Assembly: GCF_025452095.1 (NCBI RefSeq)
Contig: NZ_CP104877.1
Coordinates: forward strand, 2,046,001-2,110,000
DNA from: Paenarthrobacter sp. JL.01a
GTDB taxonomy: Bacteria > Actinomycetota > Actinomycetes > Actinomycetales > Micrococcaceae
Direction: 5' to 3'
DNA length: 64,000 nucleotides
Shown here: one piece after another, positions 10,569-19,176 of the stretch
Numbering within the stretch: position 1 is the first letter of the stretch
Layout: each line of letters starts with the position of its first letter
Position numbers and translations under genes: made by a program
The notes under the pieces: generated by a model
What the model saw: the letters and a program-made list of their open reading frames with translations, nothing else
Told to the model about the DNA's origin: nothing
The model's database searches: none

Positions 10569-11153
10569 CTACTTGGGGGTGCTCGTGCCTGCACGCCTTC
10601 GTGCGACTACCACGGATGCGGAGCCTGCGGCCAGGACGCTGACGCCCACCAGCCCCCATGCGACCAGCCCTGGTTCGGCTGCCGTATTTGCCGGTGCTGC
10701 CGCCGTGCCGGCGTCGGTGACGCTGGATACGGAAACGAGATTGGAACCGCCCTTTCCGTTGCCGTTGTTGCCGCGCCCGTGGTTGCCGTTGTTGACACCG
10801 ACCCGTGCGGAGCGAACGTTGCCCGAGGCGGCGCCGGTGGCAACGATCTGGTATTGGCCGGCGTTATCGAAGGTGATGCTGGTGGATATCGCACCCTTGC
10901 TGTCTGCCACAACGCTGAAGTTGGCTGGAGCGCTGCCCTTCGGGCGTCCCTTCTTCTCGAAGGTGATGTTGACGGTCTCGCCCGGGAAGTATCCGGTGCC
11001 GGAAAAGGTGATGGATTCACCCCGGTCAATGTTGCCGTCGGAAACGGTTCCTTGCTCGTTGCCCGGTGCGGGATAGGTGCTGGCCACGGCCGGCATAACG
11101 CCAGCGAAAACAACAACTCCCGAAAGCATTAGTGCTGCGATGGTCTTTTTCAT
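10569..11153 (-). CDS. Small secreted or cell-wall surface protein with C-terminal anchor
   Basis: 194 aa. MKKTIAALMLSGVVVFAGVMPAVAS is a signal peptide. The mature part has an Ig-like beta domain (RGESITFSGTGYFPGETVNITFEKKG... SFTFDNAGQYQIV-like), a Gly/Asn-rich linker (NNGNHGRGNNGNGKGG) and a C-terminal hydrophobic helix (GLVAWGLVGVSVLAAGSASVVVARRR) followed by a basic tail, i.e. a cell-wall/membrane anchor layout. No LPxTG is visible before the helix, so sortase attachment is not supported. Function unknown. A long AT-richer leader and promoter region lies upstream, and a hairpin follows the stop. Confidence 0.8.
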   Translation of the reverse strand: MKKTIAALMLSGVVVFAGVMPAVASTYPAPGNEQGTVSDGNIDRGESITFSGTGYFPGETVNITFEKKGRPKGSAPANFSVVADSKGAISTSITFDNAGQYQIVATGAASGNVRSARVGVNNGNHGRGNNGNGKGGSNLVSVSSVTDAGTAAAPANTAAEPGLVAWGLVGVSVLAAGSASVVVARRRAGTSTPK

Positions 11154-11756
11154 ATTCTTCCTCGGGATGAGTTAAGTAAATTGCCTGCCAGTTCTGCCAT
11201 AAATCAAAAGGTGCACCCCCATGCGTCCTGCCAGCGAAAGAGTATCAGTGGGGGAGGGGGGCGACAAGGCACGGTGCAAACGGTGATAAAAGGTTAACTT
11301 GTACTTCACGTGACAGGACTCTCTCAGTTATTCCGAGTAACAACTGATTTTTATGACAAACTAAACAGCTTCCGTGACAAGCTCGTCACCGGATCCATGC
11401 CACCTGGATCATCAGTCACTGGCGGCCCAGCGAAGCCCCAGCAGTTTCGAGCAGCTGCCAGCGTGCATTTTCTGGGTCGTCCGAACAGCCCTGTAGGAGT
11501 AACATCCGCCCCATGGACCCGGCACCCTTAGGTGCAGGTTTCTCGACCCACAGGGACGTGAGTGGAGCGCGGGATCCTACGAGCCGGGGATTGTTTGAAG
11601 CTCTGCGTAGCAAGAAGGCAAGGCTCCGTCGAAGCTTTCCGGGGCGCCATGGTGGAGTAGCCTTGATGGCGCTGCATCATCCCGTCACGCCCGGATGGGG
11701 CGTCCTTGGGGTGGGCGAGCACCACAGCCTTGAACCCGGTCCCGGAGAGGAAACCC
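11154..11756. other. Gene-free region between divergent surface-protein and MprF-like genes
   Basis: About 600 bases separate the two divergent starts. The half near the surface protein (11160-11360) is relatively AT-rich with poly-G and poly-A tracts, consistent with promoter and leader. The half near 11500-11750 is GC-rich with no recognisable product in any frame. No tRNA or riboswitch fold was recognised. Confidence 0.5.
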
Positions 11757-14339
11757 ATGAGTACGCGCTGGAACAGTGCGGAAAACGTACCGCAAAAGCG
11801 CTGGCGCGTGGGCCAAATTCCGGGAATCATCGCCACAGCTCCTGTGACGGTCATGTGCATTATTGTCGTCGGGGTTTTTGGTTCCGTCGTTGACGGCCTG
11901 AGTGGAGGTTCCCGGGTGCCGCTGGCTGCAACGGCGCGTTCGTTTCCGGAACACTGGTGGGTGCTGCTGAGCTCAGCTTTCGTGGCCCGCAATCCTACTA
12001 GTGCACTGATCGGCATTCTGCTGTTGTTGGGTGTCGGAGTCCAGGTTGAACGACGTATTGGAAGCCGTCGCTTCGCCTTGGCGGCGATCGCGGGCCAGGT
12101 AGTGGGAGTTGCCGCTGCCATGGGATTCGTGAGCGTGTCGGCCGGGGTAGTGGGGGAATGGGTCGGTCAAATAAGCGGGAACGTTTTTGCCGGGCCGACG
12201 GCCTTCGTTTGCGCCACGCTGATGGCGTCCACTGCGTCCATGACGACGCTTTGGCGACGCCGGATACGTTTGGGGGTTTTTGCCCTGCTCCTGTTGCTCG
12301 CGCTGTACAACGGTGGATTCGCCGATTTGGTCCGGCTCTTCGCCGCCACAGCGGGCGCCCTCATCGGGCCGCTTCTGTCGGGCCGTAGACCCAGGACACC
12401 GCATCCCGTGGGTTCCCGGCATGAGCGCCGGGTGCTGATCGCTCTGCTGGTCGCGGCAACAGCCATTGGACCAGTGGTCGCGGGTCTTGCCCCTCACGCA
12501 GTAGGTCCGTTATCGGTCCTACGCTACCTGCTCACCAACATCCAGCCCGTGGATCCGGAGACCTTGAAAACTCTCTGCTCTTATCCTGCCTTGGCCAGGG
12601 ACTGCGCCGCGGCAGGATTGCAGCTGCGGGCAGGGGCAGGAGGCACCTTCATGGCGGTGCTTCCGTCATTCCTGTTGCTTCTGCTTGCCGACGGATTGCG
12701 CCGCGGTCGCCGCGCAGCTTGGGCGGGGACGTTGGTCATCCAAGCAGCGCTGTCAGCGATCGCCGTCGCAACCATCATTGCTGTCCTGCAGCCCACGGCC
12801 GGTGAGACTGCGGCAGCAGAGGGCCTCGCCGCAGGAGAGGCAGCCGCTCACGGGCATCCGCTCTCCCTGGTGCTGCCGCTGCTGCTGCCCCTGCTGCTGG
12901 CGGTGCTTCTGTGGAGTCGACGGAAATTGTTCAGCGTGCGCGCCCCGCACGGCACATACCGACGTCTTGCAGCCCTCATCGCGGTCCTGGCGGCCGTCTT
13001 GGCATTGGTCTATGTTGGGGCAGCCTCGGCATTGGCCCAGGACTTCAATCCAGCGCCCGGGCTGGGCGAAATCCTTGCTGACGTCCCGGACCGGTTCCTG
13101 CCACTGGCTTACATGTTCGATCTGACGCCCGCCTTCGTTCCCCTGAGCCCTGTGACAGTGGCCCTGTACGAGGGAGTGGGCATCGTCTTTTGGGCGGTCA
13201 CGGGGGCCGCTCTGCTCAGAACCTTCCTCCAACCTGCGCACAACCGCCACAGCCTGGACGAAGACCGGGCCCGCGCCATTATCAAAACCCAGGATGGAGG
13301 TACCTTGTCCTGGATGACGACCTGGCCGGGCAACAGGTACTGGTTCGCGCCTGAAGGTCAGAGTTTCGTCGCCTACCGGGTTATCGGCGGCATCGCCCTC
13401 ACACTGGGGCCGGCGGTTGGTCCCCTCAGGGACCGGGAAAAGGCTTTTGACGAATTCACTGCCCACTGCACCGCCAACGGCTGGAGTCCGTGCTTCTACT
13501 CCGTGCCCCAGGAAGTGAAAGACCATGCAAGTGGCAGGGGCTGGGCCGGGGTTCAAGTCGCCCAGGAAACGATTCTCGATCTGGACAATGTCACGTTCAA
13601 AGGAAAGAAATTCCAAGACATCCGAACGGCGATGAACAACGCTGCAAAGGCCGGCGTCCGGGCTGAATGGACTACCTATTCGGCTGCACCCCGCACGGTC
13701 CAAGCACAAATCCAGGAGATCTCGGAAGAATGGGTGGAGGACAAAAGTATCCCGGAAATGGGCTTCACCCTGGGGAGCCTTGATGAACTCGACGATCCCG
13801 AAGTCCGCTGTCTGGTGGCCATCGACAAAGACAAGAAAGTGCACGCCGTGACCTCGTGGCTCCCCGTCTATAGGGGCGGGGCGATCATCGGCTGGACGCT
13901 GGACCTGATACGACGACGCAGCACCGCAATGCGAGCCAGTGCCGAATTCCTCATAGCCTCCGCTGCCGTCAGCCTAAGGGACGAGGGCTGTACATTCATC
14001 AGTCTCTCGGGCGCCCCGCTGGCGCCGCCGCCTGGCAGTGGCAGTGGCAGCGGCAGCGAACCGGATCCGTCCTCGTCCACCATGGATCGCTTCCTTGAAG
14101 GCCTCGGGTCCACCCTGGAACCCGTCTATGGATTCCGTTCACTGCTCGGCTTCAAGTCGAAGTTCCAGCCTCGTTTCGTGCCTCTCTATATGGTGTATCC
14201 CGATCCCGCAGCATTGCCGGCCATCGGCAGGGCCGTTACCCGTGCCTACCTGCCGGAAATTCGTTTCGAGCAAGGCCTCTCCCTTGCCCGGACTCTGCTG
14301 CAATCCATGGTGTCCCGAATGCGGCGGCGCCGAAGATGA
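11757..14339 (+). CDS. MprF-like aminoacyl-phosphatidylglycerol synthase fused to a rhomboid-like membrane domain
   Basis: 860 aa from ATG 11757, preceded by a GGAGAGG ribosome site. Residues ~1-220 form a multi-pass domain resembling a rhomboid scaffold (EHWWVLLSSAFV... LLLGVGVQVERRIGSRRF), but GPTA replaces the protease GxSG and no catalytic His is seen, so it is a pseudo-rhomboid. More helices follow to ~480, then a cytoplasmic DUF2156 acyl-transferase domain (YWFAPEGQSFVAYRV... KFQDIRTAMNNAAKAGVRAEW... GFRSLLGFKSKFQPRF). A Gly-Ser linker occurs near residue 760. By family, it transfers an amino acid from aminoacyl-tRNA to phosphatidylglycerol and lowers surface charge; the amino acid is unknown. 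The next gene overlaps its stop by 4 bases. Confidence 0.78.
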   Translation: MSTRWNSAENVPQKRWRVGQIPGIIATAPVTVMCIIVVGVFGSVVDGLSGGSRVPLAATARSFPEHWWVLLSSAFVARNPTSALIGILLLLGVGVQVERRIGSRRFALAAIAGQVVGVAAAMGFVSVSAGVVGEWVGQISGNVFAGPTAFVCATLMASTASMTTLWRRRIRLGVFALLLLLALYNGGFADLVRLFAATAGALIGPLLSGRRPRTPHPVGSRHERRVLIALLVAATAIGPVVAGLAPHAVGPLSVLRYLLTNIQPVDPETLKTLCSYPALARDCAAAGLQLRAGAGGTFMAVLPSFLLLLLADGLRRGRRAAWAGTLVIQAALSAIAVATIIAVLQPTAGETAAAEGLAAGEAAAHGHPLSLVLPLLLPLLLAVLLWSRRKLFSVRAPHGTYRRLAALIAVLAAVLALVYVGAASALAQDFNPAPGLGEILADVPDRFLPLAYMFDLTPAFVPLSPVTVALYEGVGIVFWAVTGAALLRTFLQPAHNRHSLDEDRARAIIKTQDGGTLSWMTTWPGNRYWFAPEGQSFVAYRVIGGIALTLGPAVGPLRDREKAFDEFTAHCTANGWSPCFYSVPQEVKDHASGRGWAGVQVAQETILDLDNVTFKGKKFQDIRTAMNNAAKAGVRAEWTTYSAAPRTVQAQIQEISEEWVEDKSIPEMGFTLGSLDELDDPEVRCLVAIDKDKKVHAVTSWLPVYRGGAIIGWTLDLIRRRSTAMRASAEFLIASAAVSLRDEGCTFISLSGAPLAPPPGSGSGSGSEPDPSSSTMDRFLEGLGSTLEPVYGFRSLLGFKSKFQPRFVPLYMVYPDPAALPAIGRAVTRAYLPEIRFEQGLSLARTLLQSMVSRMRRRRR

Positions 14340-15091
14340 CAATTGTGGATTTCGGGCCCACAATTGTGGGCGTTCTGCTGCTGGTGGCCACGACGTGGAT
14401 CGTGCTGAGCGCCTACGGTGTTCCCCGCCGGTGGTCTCCGGGTTTGGCGATACTGCGCGGGGCAGTTCAGTTGGCGGCCATCAGCATCATTCTCAGCGGT
14501 GTCATCAACAGTCCGGTCTTCGTTGCCCTTGCCCTGTTGGTGATGTTCGCAGTGGCGGCATCCACCGCTACCCGGCGGCTGGGCTGGAGTTGGCAAAACC
14601 TGAGACGTGTCGCCGGTTCCATGGCTTTGGGTGTTCTCCTCAGCATGGGCATTATTTTCGCCACGGGAGCTGTTGAATTGACCTCTCGTTATGCGTTGGC
14701 TATCGGCGGGATAATCGTAGGCAACTCCATGACTACCACGGTTCTTGCCGGTCGCCGTTTCACCGAGGCCGTCATTGATCATTGGGAAGAAGTGGAAGGG
14801 TGGTTGGCGCTGGGCGCCACGCCACGCCGGGCAACACTGGAGTTGGCCCGCGGTGCAGTGTTTTCCGCTTTGATCCCGTCGATAGGCCAGACCAAAACTA
14901 CGGGGCTGGTGACCCTGCCGGGTGCTTTTGTCGGCTCTATTTTTGGCGGAATCTCGCCTGTGGAGGCCGGGCGTTTCCAGATCGTCGTTTTGGCAGGCAT
15001 CATGGCGACCGTGCGCCATCACGGCCGTGTCCCTGATCTCCTCACGTGCGGGCGTGAGGGTACGTCCTGCACCATTGGGTCAGTGAACTGA
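14336..15091 (+). CDS. FetB-like (UPF0014) ABC transporter permease with frameshifted C-terminus
   Basis: 251 aa as read, six to seven hydrophobic segments, family marks GGIIVGNSMTTTVLAGRRF and LPSIGQTKTTGLVTLPGAFVGSIFGG as in FetB/YbbM permeases (iron efflux or metal homeostasis in E. coli). It overlaps the MprF-like gene by 4 bases. After AGIMAT the frame turns into an unrelated polar tail. Shifting by one base at about 15011-15014 restores a membrane-helix-like end (AITAVSLISSRAG...) that stops at 15086. One extra base there, real or an assembly error, is the simplest reading. No ATP-binding partner gene is adjacent. Confidence 0.75.
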   Translation: MTIVDFGPTIVGVLLLVATTWIVLSAYGVPRRWSPGLAILRGAVQLAAISIILSGVINSPVFVALALLVMFAVAASTATRRLGWSWQNLRRVAGSMALGVLLSMGIIFATGAVELTSRYALAIGGIIVGNSMTTTVLAGRRFTEAVIDHWEEVEGWLALGATPRRATLELARGAVFSALIPSIGQTKTTGLVTLPGAFVGSIFGGISPVEAGRFQIVVLAGIMATVRHHGRVPDLLTCGREGTSCTIGSVN

Positions 15092-15150
15092 CTCTTCCGA
15101 CCACAATGGATGCAGGTCGTTCAGAACGCCGGCCTCTTGCCCGCCGTCGT

Positions 15151-16821
15151 TCAGTTCCTGGCGGGTAGCAGGAGGAGCGCGTCCCCGACGGGGCGTTCGC
15201 CTGTAGCGTCGGACGGCGAATTCACCACCTGGCCGTCCTGGACCATCGTGGTCGATCCGCCACCGTCAAGGTTCATGGCGTTGACCATCCCGAGGGACCG
15301 TGCAACATCAGCTGCTTCCTTGATGCTCAGTCCCAACGAGGAGGTCTGGCGACCGTCCGCGGTGACGATCAGTGTGCGGCCCTGGGCATCCTCACCGACG
15401 ATGGTGCGGGGGTTGCGCTTGTGGACCCACCCGTAATAGAAGCTGTTGCTGTCGTTGCTGTGGACCATGCCGTCACGCTTGGGAGTAACGTTCAAGGTCC
15501 CGTTTTCAACGAGCATCGGACCGCCGTTGACGACGTCGGTGCCCCCACCGGTTTTCAACGCCTTTCCGTTGCTGCCGAGAAGTTCCGTGGTGACCTTGAG
15601 GTGGCGCCCGACCGTGGCGAGGCTGGCAAGTTTGTCCGCCTCCGCACCGATGGCCTGCAGGGTCTTTCCACCCGCAGGGACTGTGGTGCCGCGGCTGTCG
15701 TTTACGGCTGTGACTGTTCCCGCGGCGTTGAGGATCACTTCCGTCCCGGCCCCGGCAGGGGTGGAGGGCCCGAACTCGGGGGTGAACTCGACAATCTCGT
15801 CGGCGTGGGTGCAGGTGATGTCATGCAGTGGCAGCGACGTCGGGTTGTCGCCGACGCCGCCGCAGTTGCGGATGAGCCCGGGAACCCGGTCGATCCCGTC
15901 CAAGGTGAGTTCGCCGCCTTTGCCCGGCGCGCTGACGGAGCCCTGCCAGCGCAGCCGCTGGATGGAGGTCCCGTTCTTGGCGCCGATGACCAGAGAAGGG
16001 CGGTCGCCGACCGGTTCGCTGAGGAGCTTGCCGTCATGTACGGATGCTCCGGCGGGGTCGCCCGGGGCGCCTGCTTTCGGATCCATGGTGAAGAAGCCAC
16101 CGTTGACCGCTGCCAAAGCACCGGCGGCTGCGCTGAGCTGGCTGGTCGTTTCCCTGTCTTCGAGGTTCGGGCCGAAGGACGAAGTGAATTGGCCGCGGTA
16201 GTCCTTCGGGTCAATGGTGAGAACCTGGAAGTTCCAGGGGCCGCGGCTGTTTTCGCTTGAACCTTGGTCGCCGTCCCAGCCTGTGTAGATCACGGAGGAC
16301 GTGTAGCCTGCGGCTTTGATGCGTGAGACCGTGTCGGTGCCTTCAGCTTTGGTGGGGAACGCTCCGGCGCGGACCCGGTAGCCCAGATCTCCTCCGGCGT
16401 CGGCCAGCTGGGGTGACTGGACGTGCTCGACCCTGGCGGCGACACCTGCTTCTTTGAGCTTGTCGGCGACCTTTTGGGCCTGGGCCTGGGTGGACAGTGC
16501 GGAGGCTGGGGCGTCCGGATCGGGGGAAGCTGAGGGAAGGGCTACCTCGGCCGTCCAGGAGAAGTCAGCGTTCGGCGTGCCGCGGCTGATGGCCGTGCGG
16601 GTCAGGCCGGGCGCCAAAGTCGTGACAGTGCGGGTTTCAGGCTGATCCGGTGCGCCAAGGTCGAGATGGCCGGACTGTGATGGTGCGGCCGCTTGCTGGT
16701 CCCGGGGCGGGGTCGCGGATGCCGCGCTGGAGGGGCCGGCCGGGGCGAGGAAGGAGAAGGGGAGCGACACGGCCAAGGCGGCGATAACCGCGCGGCGGTG
16801 GCGAAGATTGGGGTTGATCAC
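15151..16821 (-). CDS. Secreted phosphodiester glycosidase (NAGPA family) with SPOR-like repeat
   Basis: 556 aa from a GTG at 16821. A signal peptide (RRAVIAALAVSLPFSFLAPAGPSSAAS) is followed by a SPOR-like region at ~110-180 (AQKVADKLKEAGVAARVEHVQ... YRVRAGAFPTKAEG), a peptidoglycan-binding fold. The C-terminal half is the NAGPA/phosphodiester glycosidase domain with LAAVNGGFFTMDP, RTLIVTADGRQ and MNLDGGGSTTMV, the conserved active-site segments. It is likely exported and acts on a sugar phosphodiester or other cell-wall material. Transcribed alone, convergent with the FetB-like gene. Confidence 0.82.
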   Translation of the reverse strand: MINPNLRHRRAVIAALAVSLPFSFLAPAGPSSAASATPPRDQQAAAPSQSGHLDLGAPDQPETRTVTTLAPGLTRTAISRGTPNADFSWTAEVALPSASPDPDAPASALSTQAQAQKVADKLKEAGVAARVEHVQSPQLADAGGDLGYRVRAGAFPTKAEGTDTVSRIKAAGYTSSVIYTGWDGDQGSSENSRGPWNFQVLTIDPKDYRGQFTSSFGPNLEDRETTSQLSAAAGALAAVNGGFFTMDPKAGAPGDPAGASVHDGKLLSEPVGDRPSLVIGAKNGTSIQRLRWQGSVSAPGKGGELTLDGIDRVPGLIRNCGGVGDNPTSLPLHDITCTHADEIVEFTPEFGPSTPAGAGTEVILNAAGTVTAVNDSRGTTVPAGGKTLQAIGAEADKLASLATVGRHLKVTTELLGSNGKALKTGGGTDVVNGGPMLVENGTLNVTPKRDGMVHSNDSNSFYYGWVHKRNPRTIVGEDAQGRTLIVTADGRQTSSLGLSIKEAADVARSLGMVNAMNLDGGGSTTMVQDGQVVNSPSDATGERPVGDALLLLPARN

Positions 16822-16930
16822 GGTTTCACGCTAGGACGTTCAGGAAGGGGAGTTGGCATGCACACGCCGTCGTTCAGAACGCTTTCGTGAACTGTTCACC
16901 GGGTGTTTGGGCGGAGGCTTCGAGGGCACG

Positions 16931-16964
16931 AAAAAGGCGCGCCCCGTTCGCTGTGCGCGCCTTT
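16931..16964 (-). terminator. Intrinsic terminator of the CsbD-like gene
   Basis: A 10-bp perfect stem AAAGGCGCGC / GCGCGCCTTT (16933-16942 and 16955-16964) with a 12-base loop lies 15 bases past the CsbD-like stop. On the minus strand the hairpin ends in five T residues, the standard intrinsic terminator layout. Confidence 0.85.
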
Positions 16965-16978
16965 CCCGTAAACCTTGG

Positions 16979-17152
16979 TCAGTGCTTGAAAGCGTCTTTG
17001 ACCTTCTCGCCGGCCTGCTTCACATCGCCCTTGGCTTGATCGGCCTGGCCTTCGGCCTTCAGGCTCTCATCATTAGTGGCGTTGCCGGCAGCTTCCTTGC
17101 CCTTGCCGCCAGCCTTTTCGGCAGCGTTCTCAATCTTGTCGCCCAGTCCCAT
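16979..17152 (-). CDS. CsbD-family general stress protein
   Basis: 57 aa from ATG 17152 with an excellent GAGGAGG ribosome site. The sequence (GLGDKIENAAEKAGGKGKEAAGN... KAEGQADQAKGDVKQAGEKVKDAF) is the complete Lys/Glu/Ala-rich CsbD helix-loop pattern: small, hydrophilic and intrinsically flexible. Family members are induced by general stress, but no molecular activity is established. The open frame extends 19 codons upstream without homology, so that part is excluded. Flanked by a strong terminator downstream. Confidence 0.88.
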   Translation of the reverse strand: MGLGDKIENAAEKAGGKGKEAAGNATNDESLKAEGQADQAKGDVKQAGEKVKDAFKH

Positions 17153-17272
17153 AGTGTTCCTCCTCTGGTTGGCAGCCGTGCGCATTCGGCTTGCATTCAT
17201 ACTAAGCATGCTTAGTATCCAGTTGGCAAGTCCGGGAGCCGGAAGTCAATGGCACTGAACGGCGCTGACGCA

Positions 17273-18397
17273 CTACTTGACAGCTGATTTGCCCGGTTCC
17301 AGGTTGTACTGTTTGGGCAGCTTCAGGCCCCTCTCTGCCACGACTTCCCGTAGCGTGTCCGGGTAGTCGGTGATGATGCCGTCGACGCCGTCGTCCATGA
17401 GCTTGCGCATGGTCGGTTTGTCATCGACGGTCCACGGGATGACCTGCATGCCCTTGGCATGTGCGCGGTTGACCATGTCCGTTGTCACGTACGGGACGTA
17501 GCCGGGATCGGTGACGGTTCCGTTCTGCGGTGCGCCGTGGACGGGGGAGATGGCGTCGAAGCCAAGGGAAGCGGCCGCGTCCACCAGGTCCCCGCCAAAG
17601 TCGTCAGCGTCGATGCCGCCCAGCCAAGGCGACTTGCCCGGCTGTCCGGCCTGGAGGAAGTCCTTGTTCGTCAGGGCCACAGTGCGGATGCCGGGCTGGC
17701 GTTCCTTCACCAGGCGCAGCGAACCCCAGTCGAAGCTCTCGATGGAGACCCGTTCAGCCATATGCGCGGCGTTGATTTCGCGAAGGGCCACATCGACGAA
17801 CTGTTCACGCGGAGCCGTCTCCTGCGGCGCGCCGGCCTCTACCTTCGTTTCGATATTGAACTTGACCTGGCTGGCCCTGTATCGGTTGGCCAGGTCGAAG
17901 ACCTCTGCGAGGGTTGGCATCTTGGCCCCGGGAGAAGCTTGCTGTCCGGGGAACTGAGGCAGCGTTTGGGACCCGCAGTCCAGGCTTCGGACCTGGGCGA
18001 AGGTGAGGTCCTTGATGTACTTGCCGACGTAGGGGTAGGAAGGGTCACCCGGGACAACAGGTGCGGTGTCCTTGCACTTCTGGCCGCTGATCTTCCGGTC
18101 ATGCGTAATGACCTCGCGGCCGTCCTTGGTGATCTGGAGGTCCATCTCCAGGGTGCTGACGCCTGTCTCGATGCCCTTGGCGAAGGAGGCCAGGGTGGAC
18201 TCGACGGTCAGTCCGATGCCGCCACGGTGTGCCTGCAAGTCGAAGTGATTGTCGGTGCCGTTGGGGTTTGTGTCCGCAGCCTGGGCCGGGAGGGGTGCTC
18301 CCAGGGCGAGGCCGGCGGTGATGGCAGCCGCGGTCAGCAGCCTTGCGTATGCATCGCCATTCCGGATGACTCTGTGTTTTGCCTGGAAATGAGGCAT
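17273..18397 (-). CDS. Secreted glycerophosphodiester phosphodiesterase
   Basis: 374 aa. A signal peptide (LLTAAAITAGLALGAPLPAQA) precedes a GDPD TIM barrel. Catalytic signatures are LQAHRGGIGLTVESTLASF (HR...E.T), the metal/second catalytic His region LEMDLQITKDGREVITHDRKISG, and the barrel end GIITDYPDTLREVV. It hydrolyses deacylated phospholipid head groups to glycerol-3-phosphate and an alcohol outside the membrane, supplying phosphate and carbon. Length and insertions (KCKDTAPVVPGDPSYPYVGKYIKDLTFAQV) match the Gram-positive secreted subtype. Expression may respond to phosphate, but no Pho box was identified. Confidence 0.9.
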   Translation of the reverse strand: MPHFQAKHRVIRNGDAYARLLTAAAITAGLALGAPLPAQAADTNPNGTDNHFDLQAHRGGIGLTVESTLASFAKGIETGVSTLEMDLQITKDGREVITHDRKISGQKCKDTAPVVPGDPSYPYVGKYIKDLTFAQVRSLDCGSQTLPQFPGQQASPGAKMPTLAEVFDLANRYRASQVKFNIETKVEAGAPQETAPREQFVDVALREINAAHMAERVSIESFDWGSLRLVKERQPGIRTVALTNKDFLQAGQPGKSPWLGGIDADDFGGDLVDAAASLGFDAISPVHGAPQNGTVTDPGYVPYVTTDMVNRAHAKGMQVIPWTVDDKPTMRKLMDDGVDGIITDYPDTLREVVAERGLKLPKQYNLEPGKSAVK

Positions 18398-18538
18398 GGG
18401 GGATCCAGTCTTTCGTCTGTGAAGGGGGTCGCTGTGAAGCGCCCTCCAAGTGTTACTGACTGGTAATTAACGCCGGGGGGTTGCTTTGTGAACACGAAGT
18501 GACGAGCAGGCGGGCTCCGCCGAACCGGCCCTTCGGAG

Positions 18539-18952
18539 CTAGTCGGATTCGGTGCGCTTCAGTGCCGCCCAGGCCTGGAATCCGCCCACGAGGTCCGTCG
18601 CATGGGGCAGCCCCAGCCGTTGCAGGGTGTGCGCGGCAAGGCTGGAACTGTAGCCCTCGTTGCAGACGATCACGATCCGCCGGGATGCGTCGCCGGCGGC
18701 TGGGATGCGGTGGGCGCTGGAGGGGTCAAGCCGCCATTCGAGAACGTTCCGGTCGATGATGACGGCTCCGGGAAGCTCACCGTCGCGGTCCCGTTGCTCC
18801 ACTGGCCGTGTGTCGACAACCAGGGCACCGCCTTCCATCTCCCGTTCCAGGTCTGCCGGTTGAACACGCTGCAGCCCGCTGCGGCTCTCAGCCAGCAGTT
18901 GGTCGATCGTCAGGAACCCAGGGTCACCATCGGTGCTGTCCCGCTGCGTCAT
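18539..18952 (-). CDS. Single-domain rhodanese, divergent from formate dehydrogenase
   Basis: 137 aa from ATG 18952 (ribosome site AGGGAGGA). One rhodanese domain: VVDTRPVEQRDRDGELPGAVIIDRNVLEW... RIVIVCNEGYSSSLAAHTLQRLGL...DLVGGFQAWAAL. The catalytic Cys begins the loop CNEGYSS, a six-residue active-site loop expected to carry a persulfide. Its position, divergent from fdhABC and near selDAB, makes it a candidate sulfur or selenium carrier for the molybdenum cofactor or for selenophosphate synthesis; this is inference from context. A simple detoxifying role is the alternative. Confidence 0.85.
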   Translation of the reverse strand: MTQRDSTDGDPGFLTIDQLLAESRSGLQRVQPADLEREMEGGALVVDTRPVEQRDRDGELPGAVIIDRNVLEWRLDPSSAHRIPAAGDASRRIVIVCNEGYSSSLAAHTLQRLGLPHATDLVGGFQAWAALKRTESD

Positions 18953-19176
18953 GATGTTCCTCCCTATGGCTGCCGGAGCGTCGCTCCTTCCACCATTAAA
19001 CGAAAAAACTGCGTGTAGCTGTGGGTACTGCCGGAGGAGCGGCGACTTGGCGCCTGTCACCCTAATGGAAGCCGACGACGGCGGCCGCGCACCCGCCGTC
19101 GTCCGTCCGCGACCGCTATGGCGACACGAACCAGTGGTCCTGTTGCTGCCGCAGTGGTTTGGGTTATGCTCCACAA

